Shown piece after piece: positions 1 through 7,539 of a stretch of DNA of 64,000 nucleotides. The notes under the pieces are model-generated. The model was not told the origin of the DNA. It was given only the letters and a program-made list of their open reading frames with translations, and did no database searches. The translations under genes and the position numbers were made by a program. Position 1 is the stretch's first letter. Each line of letters begins with the position of its first letter. The stretch is from Sphingobacterium sp. lm-10 (GTDB taxonomy: Bacteria > Bacteroidota > Bacteroidia > Sphingobacteriales > Sphingobacteriaceae). The stretch is from assembly GCF_023554555.1 (NCBI RefSeq), contig NZ_JAMJWC010000001.1, forward strand, positions 2,232,001 through 2,296,000, read 5' to 3'.

Positions 1-1281
1 ACCACTATAGCGATCCATAGCTTGTTGAATGGCTTTGCGTTCCATTTCTTCTAAATTGCGAGGCTGATCAGTGACACCGCTTTCTACAGGCGGAGGAGAT
101 TCTATCGGTGAAAACAAAAGATCTGAGGCACGCAACCCACTATACTCCGACATAATCACCGCACGCTCAATGCTATATTGCAGTTCTCGCACATTGCCTG
201 GAAAATGATATTGCCTCAATTTCTGTAGGGCATCTGACTCAAAACCCTCTATCGTCTTATGGTATTTGGTGATATAATGAGCAAGAAAATATTCGGCCAA
301 TAAAACCACGTCATCTCCTCGCTCGCGCAAGGGTGGCACTTGGATCTCAACGGTATTAATGCGATAAATCAAATCTTTACGAAATCGTGTTTCATCTGCT
401 AATGAACGAATGGGCACATTGGTAGCCGACAATAGTCGGATATCTACCGGTAGTGGCTGAGAGGATCCCAGCGGTAATACTTGTCTGTTTTGTAATACGC
501 TTAATAGCTTGGCCTGTTGGTGTAAGCCAATATTTCCGATTTCGTCCAAAAACAATGTGCCTCCGTTAGCATGTTCAAAACGTCCTTTGCGGTCTTCACG
601 CGCATCGGTAAAAGCACCTTTCTTATAGCCAAAGAGTTCACTTTCAAACAAAGTTTCTGTTAGCGAACCCACATCTACTTTTATGTAAGGCATAGCCTGC
701 CGCAACGACTTCTTGTGTAGTACCTGCGCAATGACATCTTTGCCGGTTCCATTTTCACCCATGATCAAAATATTGGCGTCCGTGGGTGCCACCTTATTCA
801 TCTTATACTGCAGGTCTTCCATCACCGCAGAACTTCCAATAAGTGGATTCTCGTCGGTGGACTTTTTATCGACTAACTTACTTCGACGGGAAGCCACTTT
901 TATTTCGGAAAGAGCGCTTTGCAGCGTTTCAAGCAGTAACTCATTATGCCAAGGTTTTACAATAAAGTCGGAAGCACCGAGCTTTAGCGCTTTCACTGCC
1001 AGATCTACCGCACCATAAGCGGTAATCATCACTACACGAATCTGTGGATACTTCTCTTTAATGGCAGAAAGCCAATACAATCCCTCATTACCGGTATGAA
1101 TGGTACTTTTAAAATTCATATCTAGCAAAACCAGATCGATGTGCTCTTTGGCAAGCACATGCAATAAATGTTCAGGATTAGATTCAATAAATACCTGCTG
1201 TACTTTGGGACGCAATAGAATCCGCACGGCAGTCAGCAGATCCTGATCATCATCAACAACCAGTATGGAAGCCTTTTTCAT
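1..1281 (-). CDS. sigma-54-dependent NtrC-family response regulator (partial, C-terminus cut by window edge)
   Basis: 427 codons are visible from an ATG at 1281. A receiver domain spans about residues 1-120, with acidic pocket VVDDD and phospho-acceptor Asp54 in LVLLDMNF. It is followed by a sigma-54 AAA+ domain (about 145-385): Walker A GENGTGKD, the sigma-54 contact loop as GAFTDA (textbook form GAFTGA), Walker B GGTLFLDEIG, and arginine-finger region FRKDLIYRIN. The visible end (LEEMERKAIQQAM) is the start of a Fis-type HTH; the recognition helix lies outside. The family activates RNA polymerase-sigma-54 from upstream sites after phosphorylation by a partner kinase. It sits 97 nt downstream of the TolC-like gene on the same strand, so it is probably co-transcribed with it. 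It is the best candidate to bind the paired palindromes at 2787, 2834, 36803 and 47440; that link is inference. A cognate kinase may lie left of the window. Confidence 0.95.
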   Translation of the reverse strand, partial: MKKASILVVDDDQDLLTAVRILLRPKVQQVFIESNPEHLLHVLAKEHIDLVLLDMNFKSTIHTGNEGLYWLSAIKEKYPQIRVVMITAYGAVDLAVKALKLGASDFIVKPWHNELLLETLQSALSEIKVASRRSKLVDKKSTDENPLIGSSAVMEDLQYKMNKVAPTDANILIMGENGTGKDVIAQVLHKKSLRQAMPYIKVDVGSLTETLFESELFGYKKGAFTDAREDRKGRFEHANGGTLFLDEIGNIGLHQQAKLLSVLQNRQVLPLGSSQPLPVDIRLLSATNVPIRSLADETRFRKDLIYRINTVEIQVPPLRERGDDVVLLAEYFLAHYITKYHKTIEGFESDALQKLRQYHFPGNVRELQYSIERAVIMSEYSGLRASDLLFSPIESPPPVESGVTDQPRNLEEMERKAIQQAMDRYSG

Positions 1282-1378
1282 ATTTAATATTTGTCAGCTC
1301 AAAAGATCATCCGGAGCTATACTATGTATTGGTAATTAGTGGCATGGCACAATTTCATGCAGCGCAGGATAAATATAG

Positions 1379-2692
1379 CTATAAATCTAACGACCCGGAG
1401 TAAAAATCATTGACATATTTTTGCAGAAGCCATTCATATCGCCTGACTACTAACTGGTTTTGCGCATTTTCCAACTTATTTTTGGCAGTTAAATAAATAA
1501 CCGAGTTCGTTGCCCCTAAATCAAACTGGACCTGCGCTACACGAAAAGCTTCGGCATAACTCTGTTCTTGCTGCTGTAAGTTGTCTACATTTTTACGCGC
1601 TACTTCTAAATCAAAGACCGCTTTGGCTGTATTTTCGCGCAACTCATTCAGGGCAATATCTTCTTCCCATTTCACACGCTCCAGATCGATCTTGGCCTGA
1701 TTGATCCGATTCCGCACCTGAAATTGGTTAAATATCGGAATACTTAAACCAACAGACACAAAACGCCCTAAGAAATCACGCGCCTGAATAGGGTAAGATT
1801 GCGGATTGATGCTGGAGTAGAACGTGTTAAAGCCCGCTCCAAAACGCAGTCCTGGATACAATCCGGATCTTTCTGCTTTGATAAAACTCTCTGCCTCCTT
1901 TTTCCGCCATTCCCAAGCCTGAAACTGTGGCAAATGAACACGCGCTAGCTCGTATAGACGTTTATTGTCTAACACCTGCATTTGCGCTGGAATGTCGATG
2001 CGGTGCAAACTACCTATTTCCTCCACCGAAATATTTAATAGACCAGCCAATTCCGCACGCGCGTTATTGGCCAGCTGCCTGTTTTGTTCGATCGTATTTA
2101 AGTTTAGGCTATACTCTCCCTTGATATCGTAATAATCTCCTGGCGAAACAGCCCCCTCCCGAAAAAGCACTTCTGCATTGCGTAGGCGTTCTTTCGTAAC
2201 CTCAAATTGCTGTTGAGACTGGATGATCAGGTCTTCGCCCGTAAGCACTTTGATATACGCCGTAATCACATCTAGTTTTAACACATTTATTTGTCCATCA
2301 AACTCCAGTTTACCGGCTTCTCGCGCAGAAGAACGACGGCGAATATCGTGAAGTATGCGAAATCCGTTCTGAAGATTAAGGTTAGAAATCAGATTCAGAT
2401 TCCCGGCATTTACAATTTCCTCTACAAAAAGGTTGGTGGTTGGATTTATCGTCCTTCCCGTATTAATGCTGTGCGATATATCACCGTTTAAGCTGGGCAA
2501 CAAGCTTTGCCAGGATTGTCTATATTGTAATTCGTTTTCTCGAAGTTGCAAAGCAGATCTGCCCAAGGTTGGGTTGTTGGCCACTGCCAGTTCCAGACAT
2601 TCAGAAAGGCTCCGTACAGAATCCTGCTGACCAAATGCCTGGGCAACGTAAGTGATTATAGAGACAATAAGAAGTATAAGTTTGTACCACAT
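1379..2692 (-). CDS. TolC-like outer membrane efflux protein (OMF family)
   Basis: 437 residues, the usual length for an OMF protein. A signal peptide (hydrophobic stretch LILLIVSIITYVAQAFG, then QQD) is followed by two OEP repeats. The conserved N-terminal start SLSECLELAVANNPTL and long amphipathic helices rich in Gln, Asn and Glu (about 150-230 and 340-420) match the alpha-barrel tunnel of TolC. It would form a trimeric duct through the outer membrane and dock with the HlyD-type adaptor encoded divergently at 3001. The ATG at 2692 begins a good signal peptide. It is the first gene of the leftward transcript that continues into the sigma-54 regulator. Its promoter carries a TGGCAC element and a palindrome pair. 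Confidence 0.93.
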   Translation of the reverse strand: MWYKLILLIVSIITYVAQAFGQQDSVRSLSECLELAVANNPTLGRSALQLRENELQYRQSWQSLLPSLNGDISHSINTGRTINPTTNLFVEEIVNAGNLNLISNLNLQNGFRILHDIRRRSSAREAGKLEFDGQINVLKLDVITAYIKVLTGEDLIIQSQQQFEVTKERLRNAEVLFREGAVSPGDYYDIKGEYSLNLNTIEQNRQLANNARAELAGLLNISVEEIGSLHRIDIPAQMQVLDNKRLYELARVHLPQFQAWEWRKKEAESFIKAERSGLYPGLRFGAGFNTFYSSINPQSYPIQARDFLGRFVSVGLSIPIFNQFQVRNRINQAKIDLERVKWEEDIALNELRENTAKAVFDLEVARKNVDNLQQQEQSYAEAFRVAQVQFDLGATNSVIYLTAKNKLENAQNQLVVRRYEWLLQKYVNDFYSGSLDL

Positions 2693-2717
2693 GGATGTTT
2701 TTGTTTGTATCCATCAA

Positions 2718-2733
2718 TCCATAGCAAGTGCCA
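2718..2733 (-). promoter_or_regulatory. candidate sigma-54 promoter of the TolC-like gene
   Basis: Read on the minus strand the site is TGGCACTTGCTATGGA. The -24 element TGGCAC is perfect. The -12 element is ATGG, with the expected 10-bp gap between the two doublets but GG instead of GC. The GG of the -24 box lies 63 bp from the centre of the nearest palindrome (2787-2802), the same distance as at the HlyD promoter on the other side. The promoter call is inference from position and motif. Confidence 0.6.
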
Positions 2734-2786
2734 AAATCACAACCCGCTGATTATCAAAGTCTATATATTTATTACAAAGCATATAG

Positions 2787-2823
2787 TGTTCGTTTCCGAA
2801 CAATATTTGTTCACTACTGAACA
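2787..2823. promoter_or_regulatory. paired 16-bp palindromes, probable enhancer site for the TolC-like gene
   Basis: Two copies, TGTTCGTTTCCGAACA at 2787-2802 and TGTTCACTACTGAACA at 2808-2823, start 21 bp apart (two helical turns). Both fit TGTTCG-N4-CGAACA. The same paired design recurs at 2834, 36803 and 47440, so chance is very unlikely. The intergenic region 2693-3000 holds no gene; it is wholly regulatory. Confidence 0.85.
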
Positions 2824-2833
2824 ACAACACAAT

Positions 2834-2870
2834 TGTCCATCTTCGCACAATAAGTGTACGATATCGAACA
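2834..2870. promoter_or_regulatory. paired 16-bp palindromes, probable enhancer site for the HlyD-permease run
   Basis: TGTCCATCTTCGCACA (2834-2849, the weakest copy) and TGTACGATATCGAACA (2855-2870) start 21 bp apart. The second is centred 63 bp from the GG at 2925. With the pair at 2787 the layout is mirror-symmetric between the divergent genes. Confidence 0.82.
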
Positions 2871-2923
2871 GGAAAAGTCTCATATCACACTATAAAACAC
2901 ACCAAATCAGCTATTTAATTTTT

Positions 2924-2939
2924 TGGCACATCATTGTAT
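2924..2939 (+). promoter_or_regulatory. candidate sigma-54 promoter of the HlyD-permease run
   Basis: TGGCACATCATTGTAT has a perfect -24 TGGCAC. A TTGT follows as -12 element but one base closer than the textbook spacing. The lone ATPase promoter at 47531 has the same short spacing (TGGCACATCCTTGG), which argues that the pair of elements is real. The untranslated leader to the ATG at 3001 would be about 50 nt. Confidence 0.6.
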
Positions 2940-3000
2940 ATAAGTGAGTAGCGATCAATACGCAGACATTATATTATACATTTAAATTTTTGCTGTACTA

Positions 3001-4254
3001 ATGGACAGAGCAATTGAGAAAAAAAAGTGGGGAACTAAACGCATACTTACCATCGTTGGCGTGTTGGCTTTGGTTGGATTAATCGGCGCAAGCTACTACT
3101 ATACTAGTGGCAACAGCCGACTAAACGTGGATAGCGAGCGTATTAGCATCTTCGAGGTAAAAGAAGGGACTTTTCAGGAATTTATTCCGATCAACGGTAC
3201 GGTGCTCCCAATTAGCAGTATTTACTTAGATGCTTCTGTAGGTGGCCGTGTCGAAGAAAAGTTTGTAGAGGATGGAGCACATTTGAGAAAAGGCGATCCG
3301 ATTATGCGCCTTTCCAATACCGATTTGGAGTTAAGCTTGGTAAACCAGGAAACACAAGTGCTTAACTTATTAACACAAGCGCAGATCGCGCAGACTAACG
3401 CACAACAAGTCACCATTTCTAACAGAAACCAAATGGCCGATGTAGAACTGGCCGTAAAAGAAGCGGAGCGGTTGTACACGCTGAATAAGAAATTATATGA
3501 CGAGAAAGCCATCGGTTCCCAAGATTACCAGAAATCGGTAAATGACTACAATTACCAGAAACAACGTATTGACCTTACTCGGCAAATTCTTAAACAAGAT
3601 GAGGTATCCAATAACCAAAAGGCTGGCCAAGATCGTAAAACCTACGAACGTACTCAAAGTGCGCTGGAATTGATGCGGCAGAAAGTGGGCGACTTGATCG
3701 TACGATCGCCGGTTGACGGGCAATTGACCTCCTTCGATGCGGAGATCGGACAGAATAAAAATTCGGGCGAGCGGCTCGGTCAACTAGATGTGCTGACAGG
3801 CTTTAAGGTTCGTGCAGATATTGATGAGCATTATATCAACCGCATCTTCCCAGGCTTGGAAGGTCAATTCACGATCAGTGGCAAACCTTACCGTTTGGAG
3901 ATTAAGAAAGTATATACACAAGTGAAAGACGGGCGTTTTCAAGTAGATATGGAGTTTGTCGACGAGGTACCTGCCGGTATCCGTAGAGGGCAGACCTTAC
4001 AAACACGTCTGGCGCTTAGTGACGAAACCAAGGGCATTCTATTAGCTAAAGGCGGCTTCTATCAACAAACAGGTGGCAATTGGATCTTTAAGTTAGACAA
4101 GGATGGACAGACGGCATACAGAATGGATATACAATTAGGCCGACAAAACCCAGAATACTACGAAGTGATCGGTGGCCTGAAACCAGGAGACAAGGTGGTT
4201 GTATCCAGCTACGAGACATATGATAAAGTACAGGAACTAAATATTAAAAAATAG
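3001..4254 (+). CDS. HlyD/MacA-type periplasmic adaptor (membrane fusion protein)
   Basis: 417 residues. A basic cytoplasmic tip (KKKWGTKR) is followed by one TM helix (about 15-35). A split lipoyl domain has halves near 55-105 (VLPISSIYLDASVGGRVEE, DGAHLRKGDPIMRL) and 230-260 (DLIVRSPVDGQLTS). Between them is an alpha-hairpin (about 105-225, Gln/Asn-rich heptads) that should meet the TolC-like tunnel. C-terminal beta-barrel and membrane-proximal parts follow (GLKPGDKVVVSSYE). The family bridges inner-membrane transporter and outer membrane factor. It starts divergently from the TolC-like gene and ends 16 nt before permease P1, so it heads the permease operon. It is the only adaptor in the window and presumably serves several permeases. 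Confidence 0.93.
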   Translation: MDRAIEKKKWGTKRILTIVGVLALVGLIGASYYYTSGNSRLNVDSERISIFEVKEGTFQEFIPINGTVLPISSIYLDASVGGRVEEKFVEDGAHLRKGDPIMRLSNTDLELSLVNQETQVLNLLTQAQIAQTNAQQVTISNRNQMADVELAVKEAERLYTLNKKLYDEKAIGSQDYQKSVNDYNYQKQRIDLTRQILKQDEVSNNQKAGQDRKTYERTQSALELMRQKVGDLIVRSPVDGQLTSFDAEIGQNKNSGERLGQLDVLTGFKVRADIDEHYINRIFPGLEGQFTISGKPYRLEIKKVYTQVKDGRFQVDMEFVDEVPAGIRRGQTLQTRLALSDETKGILLAKGGFYQQTGGNWIFKLDKDGQTAYRMDIQLGRQNPEYYEVIGGLKPGDKVVVSSYETYDKVQELNIKK

Positions 4255-4270
4255 AACAGACCTCCCTATT

Positions 4271-6640
4271 ATGATCAGGAATTTTTTCAAATCGGCGTTT
4301 CGAAATCTTTGGAAAACCAAAGGCTACAGTTTTCTGAACATTTTCGGCCTGGCTGTAGGGGTCACAGCTGCAGCACTCATCTTTCTTTGGGTGGAAAGCC
4401 AAATAACTAAAGACGACCACTTTCCCGACAAGAAGGATATCTATGTGGTCAAATCTATTCAGAAGTATGATGGCGCGACCAACATCTTTGAGTCCACACC
4501 AGGCCCTTTTGCTCAAGCAGCTGCAGAAGATATTTCTGGCATTAAGCATATCGCGCGCACAGACTGGGGCAACTGGCTTTTATTTTCCGTAGATGATAAC
4601 GGAATCTCTCAATCGGGACATTATGCTGATCCTAGCCTATTGGACATTCTGTCCGTAGAATTTAAAGCTGGTGATAAACGCCAGGCGCTTTCTGAATTAA
4701 ATAACGTTGTGCTAAGCGAGTCGGCCGCCAAACGCTTATTCGGAAACGGGGCTGCTGTTGGCCAAACCGTTCGGGTAAATAATGAGGAGAGTTACACCGT
4801 CACCGGTGTGATAAAAGATCTTCCTAAAAATAGCAGCTTCAAATTTGATTGGCTGATTAATTTTAAAAAATTCGAGCTGGCCAATCCGTGGTTGGAAAAT
4901 TGGAATGCTAACGGCTTACGTACCATCGTTCAATTACAGCCTGAGGCCTCCTTGTCGGCGGTAAATGCCACGCTGTTAGATTTTGCAAAATTAAAAACCA
5001 GTGGCGAAACTGCTTATTATCAAAACTTCCTCTATCCTATGAGCCGCTGGACACTGTATAACTCCTTTGATAACGATGGCATGGAGCGCGAAGGCGCCAT
5101 TAAAAACATTCGCCTATTCAGCATCATCGCCTGGGTAGTGTTGCTGATAGCCTGTATTAACTTTATGAATCTGGCAACAGCACGTTCGGAGAAACGCGCC
5201 AAAGAAGTCGGCATGCGAAAAGTCGTAGGTGCCAAGAGACACACGCTGATTTTACAATTCTTAAGCGAATCTATGATCAGTGCATTTTTTGCCGTGCTAT
5301 TTGCGATCGGTTTGATTTACCTCGCCATAGGCCCTTTCAACACGATGCTAAAAACAGATTTATCAGTGCGGTTATTTGAACCTTTACATCTGTATTTTTT
5401 GCTAGGGATTGTGGTGATTTGCGGGCTGCTGGCCGGCAGCTACCCCGCTTTTTACTTGTCTTCGTTCAACCCGTTGAAAACACTGAAAGGGGCGAAGCAA
5501 AACGCAGGCACCGCTGGACTTATCCGCCGTGGATTAGTGATTGTACAATACACCGCCTCTATCCTACTCGTCATCTGCACGGTGATTATCTATCAGCAAA
5601 TACAGCATACCAAAAACCGGGATATAGGTTTCGAACGTAGCCAGGTCATTACGACGTCGCTTCAGGGCGATATGGCCAAAAAGATCCATCTTATCAAAGA
5701 TCAACTTATTGCAACGGGCGACATCGAAAGTGTGGGCGTGAGTGACAACAATATCATGAATATCGGATCCAATGCCAGCGGCTTTGATTGGGATGGCAAA
5801 GCGAAAGACAGCCAGGTACTTATTAGCATTTTAAATGGTGATGAGGGTTTGATTCCTAGCCTCAGCATGCAACTGCACGATGGGAGAAACTTTAAACCAC
5901 AACTTGTAGGCGACAGTACTGCGCTAATTATTAACGAAACACTGGCTCGAATGATTAAGCGGGATGGACTGGTCGCTGGGCAAACTTTGCATTGGAACAA
6001 TGAAGCACGTATGATTGTGGGTGTGGTTAAAGACTTCGTGTACAACGATGTATTTTCCAGTAGTCCCGAACCATTGATCATCAGTCCTACGGATTACGCT
6101 TACGGCCAGCTTTATATGAAAACAAAGGCAGGCATTGATTTACCTGAAATGTTAGTTCGAATGGAAAAGATCATAAAAGCGAATAACCCGGCTTATCCCG
6201 TTGAATATAAGTTCCTCGATGAGACCTTTGATCGCCAATTTAGCTCTGTGATGATGATCCAACATTTGGCGACCGTGTTTGCGGTACTGTCCATTATTAT
6301 TTCTTGTCTGGGCTTATTTGGACTAGCTTCTTTTTCCGCGCAGCAACGCGCCAAAGAAATCAGCATCCGTAAAGTATTAGGGGCATCCATCACGCGTTTG
6401 GTCAGCATGCTGAATCGCGAATTTGTCGTTTTAGTCGGATTATCTTGTCTGATTGCCTTTCCGTTGGGCTGGTGGTTTATGCACGATTGGCTGGGCAACT
6501 ACAAATACCGGATTGACATAAGCTGGATCGTATTTGCCTTGGCAGCGGGATTAGCGATCGCAATTGCCATATTAACGGTAAGCACACAAGCATTACGTGC
6601 GGCGACAGCCAACCCAACGAAAACCCTGAAAAATGAATAA
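4271..6640 (+). CDS. FtsX/MacB-type ABC permease P1
   Basis: 789 residues with the layout shared by all 14 permeases here: TM1 (about 20-42); MacB-type periplasmic domain; FtsX block with TM2-4 (about 280-395); TM5 (about 420-442); a second periplasmic domain; FtsX block with TM6-8 (about 665-780). The polypeptide thus resembles two MacB-like halves fused. Cytoplasmic coupling motifs are RAKEVGMRKVVGA (near 303) and RAKEISIRKVLGA (near 693). MacB-type permeases do not form a channel; they pass ATPase motion to the periplasmic adaptor. The end is ANPTKTLKNE, unlike the NPVxSLRDE of most later copies. The second periplasmic domain groups with P6 and P11 (QGD...LIKDQL, NPAYPVEYKF). It lies 16 nt after the adaptor gene and is the only permease before the ATPase, so these form the core exporter. 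Confidence 0.93.
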   Translation: MIRNFFKSAFRNLWKTKGYSFLNIFGLAVGVTAAALIFLWVESQITKDDHFPDKKDIYVVKSIQKYDGATNIFESTPGPFAQAAAEDISGIKHIARTDWGNWLLFSVDDNGISQSGHYADPSLLDILSVEFKAGDKRQALSELNNVVLSESAAKRLFGNGAAVGQTVRVNNEESYTVTGVIKDLPKNSSFKFDWLINFKKFELANPWLENWNANGLRTIVQLQPEASLSAVNATLLDFAKLKTSGETAYYQNFLYPMSRWTLYNSFDNDGMEREGAIKNIRLFSIIAWVVLLIACINFMNLATARSEKRAKEVGMRKVVGAKRHTLILQFLSESMISAFFAVLFAIGLIYLAIGPFNTMLKTDLSVRLFEPLHLYFLLGIVVICGLLAGSYPAFYLSSFNPLKTLKGAKQNAGTAGLIRRGLVIVQYTASILLVICTVIIYQQIQHTKNRDIGFERSQVITTSLQGDMAKKIHLIKDQLIATGDIESVGVSDNNIMNIGSNASGFDWDGKAKDSQVLISILNGDEGLIPSLSMQLHDGRNFKPQLVGDSTALIINETLARMIKRDGLVAGQTLHWNNEARMIVGVVKDFVYNDVFSSSPEPLIISPTDYAYGQLYMKTKAGIDLPEMLVRMEKIIKANNPAYPVEYKFLDETFDRQFSSVMMIQHLATVFAVLSIIISCLGLFGLASFSAQQRAKEISIRKVLGASITRLVSMLNREFVVLVGLSCLIAFPLGWWFMHDWLGNYKYRIDISWIVFALAAGLAIAIAILTVSTQALRAATANPTKTLKNE

Positions 6641-6696
6641 AGAAGAGGTGCAATCATCGAAGTGCGATATGAGACATAAGAGCAAGAAAAAGACAA

Positions 6697-6746
6697 GTCA
6701 TATGGAATATTCATGGATGTTTGTGTTGGAAGAACATGAATATTTT
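6697..6746 (+). repeat. 50-bp palindromic intergenic repeat, copy 1
   Basis: Arms AATATTCATG (6706-6715) and CATGAATATT (6735-6744) form a perfect 10-bp inverted repeat with a 19-nt loop. The 50-bp block matches the reverse complement of 39394-39443 at 42 of 50 positions, including the loop. It sits in the P1-ATPase gap (6641-6836). The rest of that gap is AT-rich with repeated CTAAATACT words. Confidence 0.75.
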
Positions 6747-6836
6747 ATATCTAAATACTTATATCGCAATCCGCACATCTAAATACTAACATCTAAATAC
6801 TAAATACTCATATCTCAATACTAACTCTGAAAAAAA

Positions 6837-7514
6837 ATGATTAAAATAACTAACCTCCAAAAATTTTACCGTACCGAAGAGGTAGAAACGGTAGCCTTGA
6901 ATGACTTGAATATCCATGTGCAAGAAGGAGAGTTTGTCGCTGTGATGGGCCCGTCGGGATGTGGCAAGTCCACCCTGTTAAATATTATCGGATTATTAGA
7001 TGATTTGGACGAAGGCAGCTATGTATTTAACAGTGTTGAAGTAGCCAAATTCAATGAGCGCAAGCGTTCAGATTTACGCAAGCACAACATCGGCTTTGTG
7101 TTTCAAAGTTTCAACCTGATTGATGAACTGACGGTATTTGAGAACGTGGAGCTGCCTTTGATCTACACCAATGTACCAGCCGCAGAACGCAAAAAACGGG
7201 TGGAAGAAGTATTGGAGAAAGTGCAGATCATGCATCGCCGGAATCACTTCCCGCAACAGCTATCTGGCGGTCAGCAACAGCGTGTGGCCGTAGCACGCGC
7301 CGTGGTAAATAATCCTAAACTGATTCTGGCCGATGAGCCTACAGGTAACCTGGATTCCTCGAACGGTAATGAGGTGATGAACCTGCTAACGGAATTGAAC
7401 GAGGCAGGCACAACGATCGTGATGGTAACACACAGTGAGCATGATGCTAAATTCTCTGATCGCGTGATCCGCATGTTGGACGGACAGGTGATTATGGAAA
7501 CAACTACCGTTTAA
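6837..7514 (+). CDS. MacB/LolD-type ABC transporter ATPase (with the permease array)
   Basis: 225 residues, a typical stand-alone nucleotide-binding subunit. Walker A is GPSGCGKST (about 38-46), Q-loop FVFQSFNL, signature LSGGQQQRVAVARA (about 142), Walker B LILADEPTGNLD (about 160), and switch His in MVTHSEHD. All catalytic residues are present. It powers the permeases from the cytoplasmic face. It lies 196 nt after P1 and 25 nt before P2. It is the only ATPase in the 29 kb run, so up to eleven permeases may share it. The gap before it holds a 50-bp palindromic repeat that could set its expression apart from P1. Confidence 0.95.
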   Translation: MIKITNLQKFYRTEEVETVALNDLNIHVQEGEFVAVMGPSGCGKSTLLNIIGLLDDLDEGSYVFNSVEVAKFNERKRSDLRKHNIGFVFQSFNLIDELTVFENVELPLIYTNVPAAERKKRVEEVLEKVQIMHRRNHFPQQLSGGQQQRVAVARAVVNNPKLILADEPTGNLDSSNGNEVMNLLTELNEAGTTIVMVTHSEHDAKFSDRVIRMLDGQVIMETTTV

Positions 7515-7539
7515 TTATAAGGGTTTAAAAAGAACCGCG

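Noticed and set aside
713..1018. 101-codon open frame on the plus strand
   Set aside because: Antisense to the sigma-54 regulator, whose domains are all recognisable; no start context or family features.
2546..2947. 133-codon open frame crossing the TolC start and the intergenic region
   Set aside because: Low-complexity translation, antisense to TolC and covering the operator pairs; a chance frame.
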